Source: Marasmitruncus massiliensis
Lineage (GTDB): Bacteria; Bacillota; Clostridia; Oscillospirales; Ruminococcaceae
DNA length: 64,000 nt
Direction of reading: 5' to 3'
Assembly: GCF_900186535.1 (NCBI RefSeq)
Contig: NZ_FYDE01000005.1
Coordinates: forward strand, 1,030,895-1,094,894
Shown in pieces: positions 50,051 to 58,820 of this stretch (position 1 is its first letter; each line of letters begins with the position of its first letter). The notes beneath the pieces are model-generated. The model was not told where the DNA came from and did no database searches. It saw only the letters and a list, made by a program, of their open reading frames with translations. The translations under genes and the position numbers were made by a program.

Positions 50051-50434
50051 TTAATTTTTTTGAATCTCTTCGGGACGGATGTTGTCAACCTGACCGTAGA
50101 TGCACAGGGCGTCCAGATGTCCGCCCTTTTCGTATTGGAATACATGCCATTCCAGCTCCGCAAAGTGCATCACATCGCCGGTCTGGAGCACCTGCTTGTG
50201 TTCCAGGCAGTCCTTGGAGGAACCCCACAGAACATAGCTGTTCTCCGCGCTGAGAACCACAACTGTTTCCTCCGCGTGATTGTGAGGCTCCATCGGTCCG
50301 CTTTCGGCAGAATAATGCGCGAAGCAAACGGTCATCTTTCCGCTCTCAATCGGATACTGTTTGCCGACAACATTCTGAATGACGCGTCCAGGCAGACAGC
50401 TTTTGTTTACCGCGCTTCTCTGTAAAAAGTCCAT
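50051..50434 (-). CDS. Cupin-domain protein
   Basis: A 127-residue single-cupin protein with the metal-binding motif EPHNHAEETVVVLSAE and a second motif around HFAELEWHVFQYEKG. Single cupins in such operons are often sugar-acid isomerases or lyase helpers; the reaction is unknown. First gene of the leftward operon cupin-lyase-dehydrogenase-kinase-YhcH. Confidence 0.8.
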   Translation of the reverse strand: MDFLQRSAVNKSCLPGRVIQNVVGKQYPIESGKMTVCFAHYSAESGPMEPHNHAEETVVVLSAENSYVLWGSSKDCLEHKQVLQTGDVMHFAELEWHVFQYEKGGHLDALCIYGQVDNIRPEEIQKN

Positions 50435-50577
50435 AGCGTGTTCCTCCCTGCAATTCGATGTTTGAGTTCATTATAATTCATTGGCCCGCGAAGGTCTTTG
50501 CACGTTTTTTTTGTTCTTTTGCTGTTTTATTAGATTGCAGACGCTGCTTTTTTATTTATCCTGGCTAAAATAATTAT

Positions 50578-50606
50578 TTGACTTTTCCTAGGGGAAATGA
50601 TACTGT
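50578..50606 (+). promoter_or_regulatory. Promoter of the aldolase/AraC/kinase unit, with palindrome in the spacer
   Basis: TTGACT (50578-50583), a 17 bp spacer and TACTGT (50601-50606). The spacer holds TTTCCTAGGGGAAA, an imperfect palindrome that could be an operator. A minus-strand TATAAT at 50470-50475 may serve the divergent cupin gene. Confidence 0.55.
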
Positions 50607-50653
50607 GAAAAAAACTTTGACAGCATATTGCATGCCGTTCAGGAGGATCATAA

Positions 50654-51493
50654 ATGGAAAACATGAGCAGAATGTTGCACCAGGCCCGGGAGAGAAAGAG
50701 CGCGGTCGGTGCATTTAACGCCTACAACTACGAAACCGTCAAAGGAATTCTGGCAGCGGCGCGGGCGTTCGAAGCGCCCGTTATCGTTGCATTTGGCGAG
50801 AAGTATCTGGCGAATATGTCCCTTTCCGACATTTACGCTGTTACCGATTCTCTGAGCCGGCAGCATCCGTTTCCGGTTTGTCTGCATCTGGACCATTGTA
50901 GCAGCCTCCCGGTGATTGAAGCCGCCATCGGCGCGGGCTTTTCATCGGTCATGTTCGACGGTTCCGCCCTGTCGTATGAGAAAAACCTGCGGATTACCCG
51001 GGAGGTCTGCAAAATGGCGCATGCACACGGCATTACCGTCGAGGCCGAATTAGGCAGCCTTGCCGCTGGCAATGAGTCCCATGAGGGCTCCGAAGAGGAC
51101 CGGGAAACCTACACCGACCCGCAGCAGGCGCACGAATTTTCAGAATCCACCGGCTGCGATGCGCTGGCGGTGTCAATCGGTACGGTGCACGGCCTTTACC
51201 GCAAGGCTCCGCAGATCCGTCTGGATATTCTGGAAGCAATTGCAAAGCAGGTTGCCGCCCCGCTGGTTCTGCACGGGGGATCGGATACGCCGGATTCTCT
51301 AATTCGCGCGTGTATCGAACGGGGAATTACCAAAATTAATGTAAATACTGAGATTTCCGGTTCTGTCATTGAAAAAACAGCGGAGCTCCTGCATACGGAA
51401 AAGCCGCATTTGGCAGTACTTTCCCTGCGCCAGCAGGAATTTGTCAGTGAGGCCGTTTCACGCGCGCTTTCCCTTTTCTGGGGGAAATCATAA
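50654..51493 (+). CDS. Class II ketose-bisphosphate aldolase
   Basis: A 279-residue zinc-dependent aldolase of the FbaA/GatY/KbaY family. Zinc and substrate motifs are HLDHCSS, VEAELGSLAAG, a His in GTVHGLYR, LHGGSDTPD and INVNTE. The family splits fructose- or tagatose-bisphosphate-like ketose phosphates into a triose phosphate and an aldehyde. Between two DUF1537 kinase genes the likely substrate is a phosphorylated sugar acid product, which is an inference. Start has AGGAGG. Confidence 0.9.
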   Translation: MENMSRMLHQARERKSAVGAFNAYNYETVKGILAAARAFEAPVIVAFGEKYLANMSLSDIYAVTDSLSRQHPFPVCLHLDHCSSLPVIEAAIGAGFSSVMFDGSALSYEKNLRITREVCKMAHAHGITVEAELGSLAAGNESHEGSEEDRETYTDPQQAHEFSESTGCDALAVSIGTVHGLYRKAPQIRLDILEAIAKQVAAPLVLHGGSDTPDSLIRACIERGITKINVNTEISGSVIEKTAELLHTEKPHLAVLSLRQQEFVSEAVSRALSLFWGKS

Positions 51494-51655
51494 ATTTGTA
51501 CAACTTTATAAAAAATGAATGCATATACTTTTCTGCCGGAAAACGGTATGATAAATTAAATGGGGGTTGCCCGGCCGCGAACCGGAGTTTGCGGTACTTG
51601 TATGGAACTCTGGCAGCCTGCACCCATATCCTGCCGTACCCAAAAAGGAGATCCT

Positions 51656-52618
51656 ATGCGATATGATATAACGGTACATCGCGTGGTTAAGGAAAAAAAG
51701 TCGGCCAATACCTACATTCCAAGCCATACGCACAGCTATTTTCACTATATATACGCGCTCAGCGGCGTCGGCAGGATCCTGGTGGACGGGCATTGGCTGA
51801 TTGCGGAAAAGGGAATGCTGATTATGGTGCCGCCGAAAATTGTCCACGCAATCTATGGCGTCGATGAATTCAACGCGTTTGATTTGAAATTTACCGCCGG
51901 GGAGGAACTGACCCGAAAGCTATGCAGGACTGGGTACTGCGTCAAAAGCGTAACCGGTTATGAGGACACTCTCCTGAAAGATATTTTCAACGAAGCGGTG
52001 CTTAGGCGGGAACTGTCGGAGGATATCATTAATGTCCATATGCTCGAGCTTCTGATACGCATTCTGCGCCGGGAGAAAAACGGAATTTTTATGGTCAGCC
52101 CGCAGGATCTGACCGATCACTTCTTTAACACCTCCAACGACGTCCGGCAGGGAAACATCAAAATGGCGCTGGACTATATCGAGCGAAACATTTGCAGTGA
52201 TATCCGTGTTTCCCAGCTTGCTCAGATGTGCGGGTACTGTGAAAACTATTTTTCCACATACTTCAAGGAATGCGTGGGCTGTTCCCCCAACAAATATATC
52301 AACATGAAAAAAATCGAGATGTCCCAAAAGCTGATGCTTTCCACAAACCTGAACATCACGCAGATTTCCGAACAGCTCGGTTTTGAAAGCGTACATTATT
52401 TCAGCCGTCTGTTTAAAAAAATCCTTGGCATTTCGCCGAGGATTTACAGCAACCGTACCAGCGTAAACATCAGCATCAACATCCAGCATAACGCGCACAC
52501 CCCCTCGGGCGAGTTTGAGATCCCGCTGCGCACGCTGGACGCGAGTGAAAGCGCGGGAGCCCCGAAGGAAACCGGGTATCTTCAGGAACAAAAATTTACA
52601 AAAGCAGGTGGAGCATGA
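51656..52618 (+). CDS. AraC-family transcriptional regulator
   Basis: A 320-residue regulator with an N-terminal cupin effector domain (IPSHTHSYFHYIYALSGVG) and two C-terminal helix-turn-helix units (IRVSQLAQMCGYCENYFSTY and NITQISEQLGFESVHYFSRL). ATG 51656 follows AAAAAGGAGATCC. The in-frame ATG at 51560 would add 32 residues outside the family. Its stop overlaps the start of kinase copy B, so it is co-expressed with the second kinase and probably activates the divergent sugar-acid genes. Confidence 0.9.
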   Translation: MRYDITVHRVVKEKKSANTYIPSHTHSYFHYIYALSGVGRILVDGHWLIAEKGMLIMVPPKIVHAIYGVDEFNAFDLKFTAGEELTRKLCRTGYCVKSVTGYEDTLLKDIFNEAVLRRELSEDIINVHMLELLIRILRREKNGIFMVSPQDLTDHFFNTSNDVRQGNIKMALDYIERNICSDIRVSQLAQMCGYCENYFSTYFKECVGCSPNKYINMKKIEMSQKLMLSTNLNITQISEQLGFESVHYFSRLFKKILGISPRIYSNRTSVNISINIQHNAHTPSGEFEIPLRTLDASESAGAPKETGYLQEQKFTKAGGA

Positions 52619-54075
52619 ATCCGGATACACCTCTTCTCACGCAAACCCTACCCGAGCATTCTGCACAGGATCCGACCCTGATTCGGGCGGTGCTGCAAAG
52701 CAGGCTCAAGGAACTGGACCGAAAGATCATCGTCCTGGACGACGATCCGACCGGCATGCAGGCCGTGCATGGGGTTTCGATCTATACCGACTGGGATATT
52801 CCCGCAATCCGGCAGGGATTCGCAGAAAAAGGTGAGATGTTCTTTGTCCTTACAAATTCCCGCAGTTTTACTCGTGCCCGGGCCGAACAGGTGCACCGGG
52901 AAATTGCGCGCAATATTGTTGCGGTTTCCAGAGAATGCGGAAGAAAATACATTATCATTAGCCGGAGCGACTCCACGCTGCGCGGTCATTATCCTTATGA
53001 AACCGAGGCCCTGCGACAGGAAATGGAACAGCTAACCGGGCAAAAAATTGACGGGGAAATTATCGTTCCTTTTTTCAGCGAGGGCGGCCGTATCACAATG
53101 GACAATGTCCATTATGTGAAAGACGGTGATAGTTTTGTACCGGTTTCTGGTACCGAATTCGCGCGGGATACGCTTTTCCCCTATACCAGCTCCCATTTGG
53201 GCGAGTGGTGCGAGGAAAAGACAAACGGTCGTTATAAAGCCGCTGATATGATCTATATCACCTTGGAAAGCCTGCGCCATTTTTCGACCAAACAGATTGT
53301 ATGGCAGCTGGAGCAGGCGGCGGATTTCAATAAGATTATTGTAAACGCAGTGGATTACAGCGACCTGGAAACTTTCTTGTGCGCCTATTCCGTTGCGGTC
53401 GGGCGAGGAAAGACCTTTCTATTCCGCTCGGCTGCATCCCTGACCAAAGCGCTCGGCGGGATACCGGATAAACCACTTCTGCGCCGGGTGCAGCTGATAC
53501 AGGGCCTTCATTCCAACGGCGGCCTTGTGGTTGTGGCTTCTCCTTCCGAAAAAACGACGCTCCAGCTTGAGATGCTCCATTTGAGCCGCCTGCCTGTTTT
53601 ATTCATCGAATTCAACCAGCATCTGGTTGAGGACACACCCGGCCAGTTGGAAAAGGAGTTGGAGCGGGTCATAGTATTGACCGAAAATGGGATTGCAAAC
53701 GGGCATACGGTTGTCCTGCATACCCGGCGCAAACGCGTTGATGCAGGCCAGTCTGTCCATGAGTCGCAGCTTGTACTTCATTCAAAAATTTCAAAGGCTA
53801 TTACGCAGATCGTATCCTCCATCCACACGCCACCAGCTTTTTTGCTTGCCAAAGGAGGGACCACGGCAAGCGACGTCATTTCCGGCGCGCTGAACATAAA
53901 CCGCGTTTCGGTAATGGGGCAGATTTCTCCGGGCGTTCCGGTCTGGATGACCGGCGTCGGTTGCCGTTTTCCGGATATGCCATTTATTATCTTTCCTGGG
54001 AATGTGGGGGATGAAACGACCCTGCGGGATGTTGTCGCCAAACTGCTGGAACCGCCGGAACGGGACAACCTGTAA
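52615..54075 (+). CDS. Four-carbon acid sugar kinase family protein (DUF1537), copy B
   Basis: A 486-residue paralogue of the kinase at 46675, with IVLDDDPTGMQAVHG, RSDSTLRGHYPYE, AKGGTTASDV and FPGNVGDETTL. It overlaps the AraC gene by 4 bp. Having two such kinases, one in each arm of a divergent cluster, suggests two substrates or two stereoisomers. A single-kinase pathway with a spare copy is the alternative. Confidence 0.9.
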   Translation: MNPDTPLLTQTLPEHSAQDPTLIRAVLQSRLKELDRKIIVLDDDPTGMQAVHGVSIYTDWDIPAIRQGFAEKGEMFFVLTNSRSFTRARAEQVHREIARNIVAVSRECGRKYIIISRSDSTLRGHYPYETEALRQEMEQLTGQKIDGEIIVPFFSEGGRITMDNVHYVKDGDSFVPVSGTEFARDTLFPYTSSHLGEWCEEKTNGRYKAADMIYITLESLRHFSTKQIVWQLEQAADFNKIIVNAVDYSDLETFLCAYSVAVGRGKTFLFRSAASLTKALGGIPDKPLLRRVQLIQGLHSNGGLVVVASPSEKTTLQLEMLHLSRLPVLFIEFNQHLVEDTPGQLEKELERVIVLTENGIANGHTVVLHTRRKRVDAGQSVHESQLVLHSKISKAITQIVSSIHTPPAFLLAKGGTTASDVISGALNINRVSVMGQISPGVPVWMTGVGCRFPDMPFIIFPGNVGDETTLRDVVAKLLEPPERDNL

Positions 54076-54113
54076 GGTCGTCTCAGATGCCAAATTCTTT
54101 GTTTCCTGAGAGC

Positions 54114-54144
54114 CCCGAAAGCACGCGTGCTTTCGGGTTTTTTG
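54114..54144 (+). terminator. Terminator after kinase copy B
   Basis: A 24 bp perfect palindrome (54114-54137, CCCGAAAGCACG and its complement) followed by TTTTTTG. Confidence 0.9.
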
Positions 54145-54179
54145 TTTATTTAAACATTGTTTTTTGTATTTTACGCACG

Positions 54180-54207
54180 CAAGCCCCGCGATCAAACGCG
54201 GGGCTTG
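54180..54207. terminator. Second GC-rich hairpin between convergent genes
   Basis: AAGCCCCGCG (54181-54190) pairs with CGCGGGGCTT (54197-54206). No long T run, so it is probably an auxiliary terminator. Nothing coding is supported in 54208-54321. Confidence 0.5.
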
Positions 54208-54321
54208 GAATTGGAAGATTAGATGAAGAGGTGGATTTTGAGCGTTTCAAGAATCGCCGCATCTACTGCCGCGGATACCTGTCCGAACGGGTGCTCCGCA
54301 CGGACTTTGCGTGACGGTATC

Positions 54322-56292
54322 CTAAGCCGTAGTGCTTGCGGATTTTTCCTTGCGGGATTTTAGATAACAGAAAGTAATGATTATGAAGCCGCCAATTACC
54401 CCAATGACATCGGTAATCGATTCCGGAATAATGATAAACACAGCACAGATTCCCAGAAGGATCCGGATAATTTTGCTGTCAATGGAGGTGAAGATATACC
54501 CCGCCATGCTGGCAGACAGAAAAATGGTGCCAACCGCCACAATCGCGGAAGTGAAAAGGATTTCCGTGATGGTTCCCTGCAGCAGAATCGCTGGCTGGAA
54601 GACAAATACGTACGGCACCAGGAAAGCTACCAGGGCGTAGCCGAATGCTGTCCATCCGGTTTTCCAGGAGTTTGCTCCCGCAATACCCGCCGCGGTAAAG
54701 GATGCAAGGCAAACGGGAGGGGTGATTTGCGCAATAACGCCGAAGTAGAAAATGAACATATTCGCGGGCAGGGATGGAACGCCAAGCGCCATGATGCTCG
54801 GGCAGAACAGAATATTCGCAATCAGATACGCCGCGACCGTCGGAAGGGCCATACCTAACAGCAGGCAGCCAATCATTGCGATGACGAGCGCTACGGCTAC
54901 GTTGGAGCCTCCCACTGCGGCAATGATTTTGGAAAGCTTGTTGGCCGCGCCGGAACGCACCACGATCCCAATCATGATGCCGCAGGCGCCGGTTGGAATG
55001 GCGATGGCCGCCGCCTGCTTGATGCCGTCAATTAACGCGTCGATCAGCTTGGAGAAGGTCATGCGGGTCTGTTTTGAAAACATGCTGACGATGATTGACA
55101 ACGCGGTGCCGGCGAGTGCGGAAGTGGTCAGAGAGAGACCGGTAAATACCATGGTTACCACTACGATGATCGGCAGCAACCGGTAGAGCCGGGGAATGAT
55201 CGGTGTGCATTCATATTTCACTGCAGCCTTATCTTCGTTTTTCAGTTTCTTTTTCTTCGCGATAAAATGTACAAGCAGGAATACCGAAACATAATAAGCA
55301 ACCGCGGGAATCGTCGCGGAAAGCGCAATATTCGCATAGCTGATTCCGATCATTTCGGCCATGATAAACGCGCCGACACCCATGATCGGGGGCATAATCT
55401 GCCCACCGGTGGAGGCCACCGATTCAACGGCCCCGGCCTGCTCCGGTGTGTAACCGGCCCTTTTCATCAGCGGTATGGTTAAGACACCGGTCGTGGTTAC
55501 ATTGGCGACCGCGCTTCCGCTGATCATCCCCATCAGGCCGCTGGAAACCACGGCTGCTTTAGCGGGACCTCCGGCTGTTTTGTCGCTCAGTTTCATGCCG
55601 CAGTCGATCAACACCTCTCCGCCGCCGCAGGTGGCAAAAAACGCACCGAACAGCAGGAAGTAAAACAGGGAGTTCACAGAGGTGGAAAGCGGGGAGCCGA
55701 AAATACCGTCTGTGGAAAGCGTGAGCATTTCGGCAAATTGCTGCCAGGTCATGCCGCTGTAACGGAACGGTCCGGTAAGATACTGCCCCAAGAAAGCGTA
55801 GGCAATAAACAGCAGGATAAAAATAAACAGATTCATGCCCAGGGTACGCCGAACCATTTCCATGATGATGACGAGCAGGGCAAGCGAGCAGAACAGGTCA
55901 ACCGGAAGCATTTTATCCACCATCATAATGCGGTAGGTCAACCGGTCAAGGTTTGTAATAAAATAAAACCCGATAAATGTAATACATGCGACCATGAGAA
56001 GGTCAATTGTCCATGTCCATTTCATTTTTGTTTTTGCGGCCAAGGGCTTGCTCAGAATCGTTATAATTAGGGCAAGGCACAGGTGAATCGGGCCTGCGAT
56101 AAACGGAGGCAACGGTCGGACCAGCCCCATGTATAGTTGATAAAGCAGGAAGACAATGGAGATACCGGCGATAATCCAGTACAGTCCGGTCGTCTGGCTT
56201 CCTTTGGGAGTGATGTCGGAGGGTGTTGCAGCAGTCGCGGATGCGCCTTCGGCTGTCGCCTCCGCAATGGTTTGTTTAAGTTTTTTAAACAT
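54322..56292 (-). CDS. TRAP transporter permease, fused 4TM/12TM (DctQM-type)
   Basis: A 656-residue membrane protein joining the small (about four helices, N-terminal) and large (about 12 helices) TRAP subunits, as is usual for the TAXI subgroup. Typical blocks are GLMGMISGSAVANVTTTGVLTIPLMKR, VESVASTGGQIMPPIMG and ITPPVCLASFTAAGIAG. It uses an ion gradient to import a carboxylate or related compound delivered by the binding protein encoded just upstream. The neighbouring sugar-acid genes suggest the substrate. Confidence 0.92.
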   Translation of the reverse strand: MFKKLKQTIAEATAEGASATAATPSDITPKGSQTTGLYWIIAGISIVFLLYQLYMGLVRPLPPFIAGPIHLCLALIITILSKPLAAKTKMKWTWTIDLLMVACITFIGFYFITNLDRLTYRIMMVDKMLPVDLFCSLALLVIIMEMVRRTLGMNLFIFILLFIAYAFLGQYLTGPFRYSGMTWQQFAEMLTLSTDGIFGSPLSTSVNSLFYFLLFGAFFATCGGGEVLIDCGMKLSDKTAGGPAKAAVVSSGLMGMISGSAVANVTTTGVLTIPLMKRAGYTPEQAGAVESVASTGGQIMPPIMGVGAFIMAEMIGISYANIALSATIPAVAYYVSVFLLVHFIAKKKKLKNEDKAAVKYECTPIIPRLYRLLPIIVVVTMVFTGLSLTTSALAGTALSIIVSMFSKQTRMTFSKLIDALIDGIKQAAAIAIPTGACGIMIGIVVRSGAANKLSKIIAAVGGSNVAVALVIAMIGCLLLGMALPTVAAYLIANILFCPSIMALGVPSLPANMFIFYFGVIAQITPPVCLASFTAAGIAGANSWKTGWTAFGYALVAFLVPYVFVFQPAILLQGTITEILFTSAIVAVGTIFLSASMAGYIFTSIDSKIIRILLGICAVFIIIPESITDVIGVIGGFIIITFCYLKSRKEKSASTTA

Positions 56293-56327
56293 TTCTACAC
56301 CTCAAAAATATCTTTGGTTGTTTTGGA

Positions 56328-56356
56328 GAGGGGGCTGCTCCTAGAACAGCCCCCTC
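56328..56356 (-). promoter_or_regulatory. Hairpin between TRAP binding-protein and permease genes
   Basis: GGGGGCTG (56330-56337) pairs with CAGCCCCC (56347-56354). It has no T run in the leftward direction. It may protect the binding-protein message or attenuate the permease, giving more binding protein than permease. Confidence 0.5.
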
Positions 56357-56370
56357 CGGTGACGTACGAA

Positions 56371-57468
56371 TTATTTGATATAACCCAATTCCTTAAAGTA
56401 CTTTTCAGCGCCGGAATGCAGCGGAACATTGCCAAGCTTTTCGGGTTTCCAGCAGGAGGGAGGATCGAACGGCGCAAGCGAGGAATATTGCCGAACAAGT
56501 TCATCGCGATTTTCACACATTCCCTTGGCAAGCGCATATGCGACGTCATCCGGCATGTCTTTGGCTACGTAGATGCAGTCTGGGCTGCCGGCGAGGATGA
56601 TGTCCTCGGTTTGGCCGCTGAACGAGTTGGCCGGCAGGACAACACGCTCAAAGCCCTGGGTTGTAAACCAATCAAGCGTTTCGTCGGTCCATTGGGTGAA
56701 TTTAATTTTTGCCGTCATCGCGATCTCGGTCATTGTGGAGGACTGGGCAGAGGTCTGGTCGAGCATCATGTCCAGTTTTCCGTCCTTGACCATTGCTGCC
56801 AGATCGGAACCGCCACCATGTACGATGTCGCCGCCCCACGATTTCACATCATCATAGGTAACCCCCAGATACTCCAGAAGCATTTCCAGAATTTTTTCAT
56901 CCATCGAGCCTTTGGGGCTGCATCCGATGCGGATGGGGAGCTTTTTTTCAATGACCTCTTCAAACGTGGTCACGCTGTATTTGTCAAGGAACGCCTGCGT
57001 CATGAAGTTGACGGCTCCGACAGCGGTAAGGGAGCCGATCAGCCCGCGGAATTCCTGCGTGGCGGGCTTTCCGAGAACCCCTTCCTCATAGGCCCACTTT
57101 GCCGGAGCACCGTTCACAAACGCAATGTCCGCTAATCCGTCCGCAAACAGATAAGGGGCTCCCATGCCGCCCGGGGAGGTTGGCTGAACATCTACCATTG
57201 AGCCTTCCGGCAGATAATTTTCCCACAACTGACCGAGTCCCGCCGCGATATTATAAGTAGCTGTACCAACCGAGTGGGTAGAATAAAGGAGGCTGACTGC
57301 TTCGCCCTGCGGTTTTTCTGCGGCAGGGGTGGAAATTGCTGCCGCAGAGGACGCGGGGGCAGGAGCGGAAGATGCCGGAGAGGATGACGAGCCGCAGCCT
57401 GCTGCGCTCAGAAGAATCGCACCACATAGAATCGCAGAGAACAGTTTCATGCTACGTGACTTTTTCAT
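56371..57468 (-). CDS. TAXI-family TRAP transporter solute-binding lipoprotein
   Basis: A 365-residue lipoprotein: signal peptide with lipobox SAAGC (Cys25), a Ser/Ala/Pro-rich linker of about 25 residues, then the TAXI binding domain. Recognisable parts are HSVGTATYNIAAGLGQLWE, FADGLADIAFVNG and IRIGCSPKGSMDEKILEMLL. It captures the substrate outside the membrane and hands it to the fused permease. Start supported by AAGGAG. Confidence 0.92.
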   Translation of the reverse strand: MKKSRSMKLFSAILCGAILLSAAGCGSSSSPASSAPAPASSAAAISTPAAEKPQGEAVSLLYSTHSVGTATYNIAAGLGQLWENYLPEGSMVDVQPTSPGGMGAPYLFADGLADIAFVNGAPAKWAYEEGVLGKPATQEFRGLIGSLTAVGAVNFMTQAFLDKYSVTTFEEVIEKKLPIRIGCSPKGSMDEKILEMLLEYLGVTYDDVKSWGGDIVHGGGSDLAAMVKDGKLDMMLDQTSAQSSTMTEIAMTAKIKFTQWTDETLDWFTTQGFERVVLPANSFSGQTEDIILAGSPDCIYVAKDMPDDVAYALAKGMCENRDELVRQYSSLAPFDPPSCWKPEKLGNVPLHSGAEKYFKELGYIK

Positions 57469-57885
57469 TTGAATTCTCCTTCTACAACTTTCTTTTATTT
57501 ATCATAACGCCGCCGGCTGCGGCATTACCAACATGGATTGCACCGGATGCTCAGATTTCGAAATATGCATTCTGCACAATCAGATTCAACCACGCGATTA
57601 AATTATACTCAATTAATATAAAACTGTATTTGTTTAATTGTTTTTTTTATTTGTACGATTATTAGATTGGTTCCAACCATCCGGGCACGGGATTCTCAGC
57701 GTCTGCTGTTTTTCGCCAGCAAAATCCTTATTCAATCGCATGAATCAACATCCCCAAGATGCCGGGCAACTTCGAGTTGGATGTGTGTGCGTCAAGAAAA
57801 TGGGGAATGACTACTCCGCTCCACGTGCCGGGGAGAACGCATTAGTATCGGTAGAAAATTTTTTATTCTGTAGACGATGATTTAA
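57469..57885. other. AT-rich upstream region of the TRAP genes
   Basis: No gene is supported. A minus-strand TATAAT near 57605 without a good -35 may be part of the TRAP promoter. Confidence 0.4.
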
Positions 57886-58089
57886 AAGAGTAGCACTGAA
57901 GGGGGGCTTCAGCTGGTATGCCAAGAGTATTACGGCGGAATGGACAGCATCACGATTTCGAAACGGTTGGGACATGCCAAAGTATCAACTACGACAGATA
58001 TTTACGCGCATATTATTAAACAAGCTGACGAACGAGCCAGCGAGTGCATAGCAGATGCCATTTTAAGGCCCAAAAAAGAAATCGGATAA
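57886..58089 (+). pseudogene. C-terminal remnant of a tyrosine integrase
   Basis: The frame reads GGMDSITISKRLGHAKVSTT, TDIYAHIIKQADERASECIA and stops at 58089. This is the last catalytic part of a phage/ICE integrase (the H-x-x-x-T..Y region with Tyr in DIYAH). About 68 codons remain, with a stop upstream and no start. A terminator follows. It lies 152 bp from the 3' end of tRNA-fMet, as expected for the remains of an element inserted at a tRNA. Confidence 0.8.
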
Positions 58090-58095
58090 GACAAA

Positions 58096-58143
58096 AAGCA
58101 GGTGTGACCTTCAACTAAAAAAGGTTGCACCTGCTTCATTTTT
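58096..58143 (+). terminator. Terminator of the integrase remnant
   Basis: AAGCAGGTG (58096-58104) pairs with CACCTGCTT (58128-58136), with an inner ACCT/AGGT pair, followed by CATTTTTT. Confidence 0.8.
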
Positions 58144-58199
58144 TATGACTTGTGCGCCAAATGTGCGCTAAATCTTTAAATTTAATGTGCTGGAAATAA

Positions 58200-58236
58200 A
58201 AGTAAAAACCCGCGAGGCGGCTAGCCAAGCGGGTTT
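58200..58236 (-). terminator. Terminator of the tRNA operon
   Basis: AAACCCGC (58206-58213) pairs with GCGGGTTT (58229-58236). On the minus strand it is followed by TTTACTTTT. Confidence 0.8.
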
Positions 58237-58240
58237 ATGA

Positions 58241-58317
<77 letters not shown>

Positions 58318-58440
58318 ATATATCAGACTAATTTGTACACACCCTAGCGATGAGCGCTTATATATAATATCATATGCAATGTTAAATGTCAACAACAAAT
58401 TTGTTGAATATTTAATATTTTTTTAAATATCTGAAAAAAG

Positions 58441-58473
58441 AAAAGAACTTGAACTTTATGGTCAAGTTCTTTT
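58441..58473 (-). terminator. Hairpin between tRNA-Ala and tRNA-fMet
   Basis: AAAAGAACTTGA (58441-58452) pairs with TCAAGTTCTTTT (58462-58473), with T runs both ways. It may end part of the tRNA transcripts or be a processing site. Confidence 0.65.
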
Positions 58474-58480
58474 CCACAGG

Positions 58481-58556
<76 letters not shown>

Positions 58557-58563
58557 ACAAGGA

Positions 58564-58639
58564 TGGTGATCCATCGGAGATTCGAACTCCGGACACCCTG
58601 ATTAAAAGTCAGGTGCTCTGCCAACTGAGCTAATGGATC
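58564..58639 (-). tRNA. tRNA-Lys (TTT)
   Basis: A 76-nt cloverleaf with encoded CCA, a perfect 7 bp acceptor stem (GATCCAT/ATGGATC) and anticodon arm CCTGA-CTTTTAA-TCAGG, anticodon TTT. Confidence 0.95.
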
Positions 58640-58678
58640 ATGTCGTATTTTGCGTAGGTTTCTGTATGACGCTTGATT

Positions 58679-58707
58679 ATTATAGCAAAGAGGATGGGGG
58701 TTGTCAA
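58679..58707 (-). promoter_or_regulatory. Promoter of the tRNA operon
   Basis: On the minus strand TTGACA (58702-58707), a 17 bp spacer and TATAAT (58679-58684) with a TGC extended -10: a very strong promoter, as usual for stable RNA. Confidence 0.9.
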
Positions 58708-58820
58708 CCTCCAACTTCTATTTTTTTTGGAATTTTTTCTTTTCGTGGGAATTCTAGTGACAAATGGAAGAGAATGAGCTATGCTAAGAACATATATTCG
58801 AGAACTTGGGAGGCAGGTGC

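Noticed and set aside
48824-50425. A 533-codon open frame on the plus strand
   Set aside because: It lies antisense to the DapA-family gene and the flanking dehydrogenase and cupin genes, matches no family, and its length comes from the codon bias of the genes opposite.
54208-54318. Rightward frame ending in KNRRIYCRGYLSERVL
   Set aside because: No family, start codon or ribosome binding site. It lies between two terminators and is probably chance.
56137-57135. A 332-codon open frame on the plus strand
   Set aside because: It runs opposite the TAXI binding-protein gene, which has a lipobox and recognisable family motifs. No ribosome binding site or family supports the frame.
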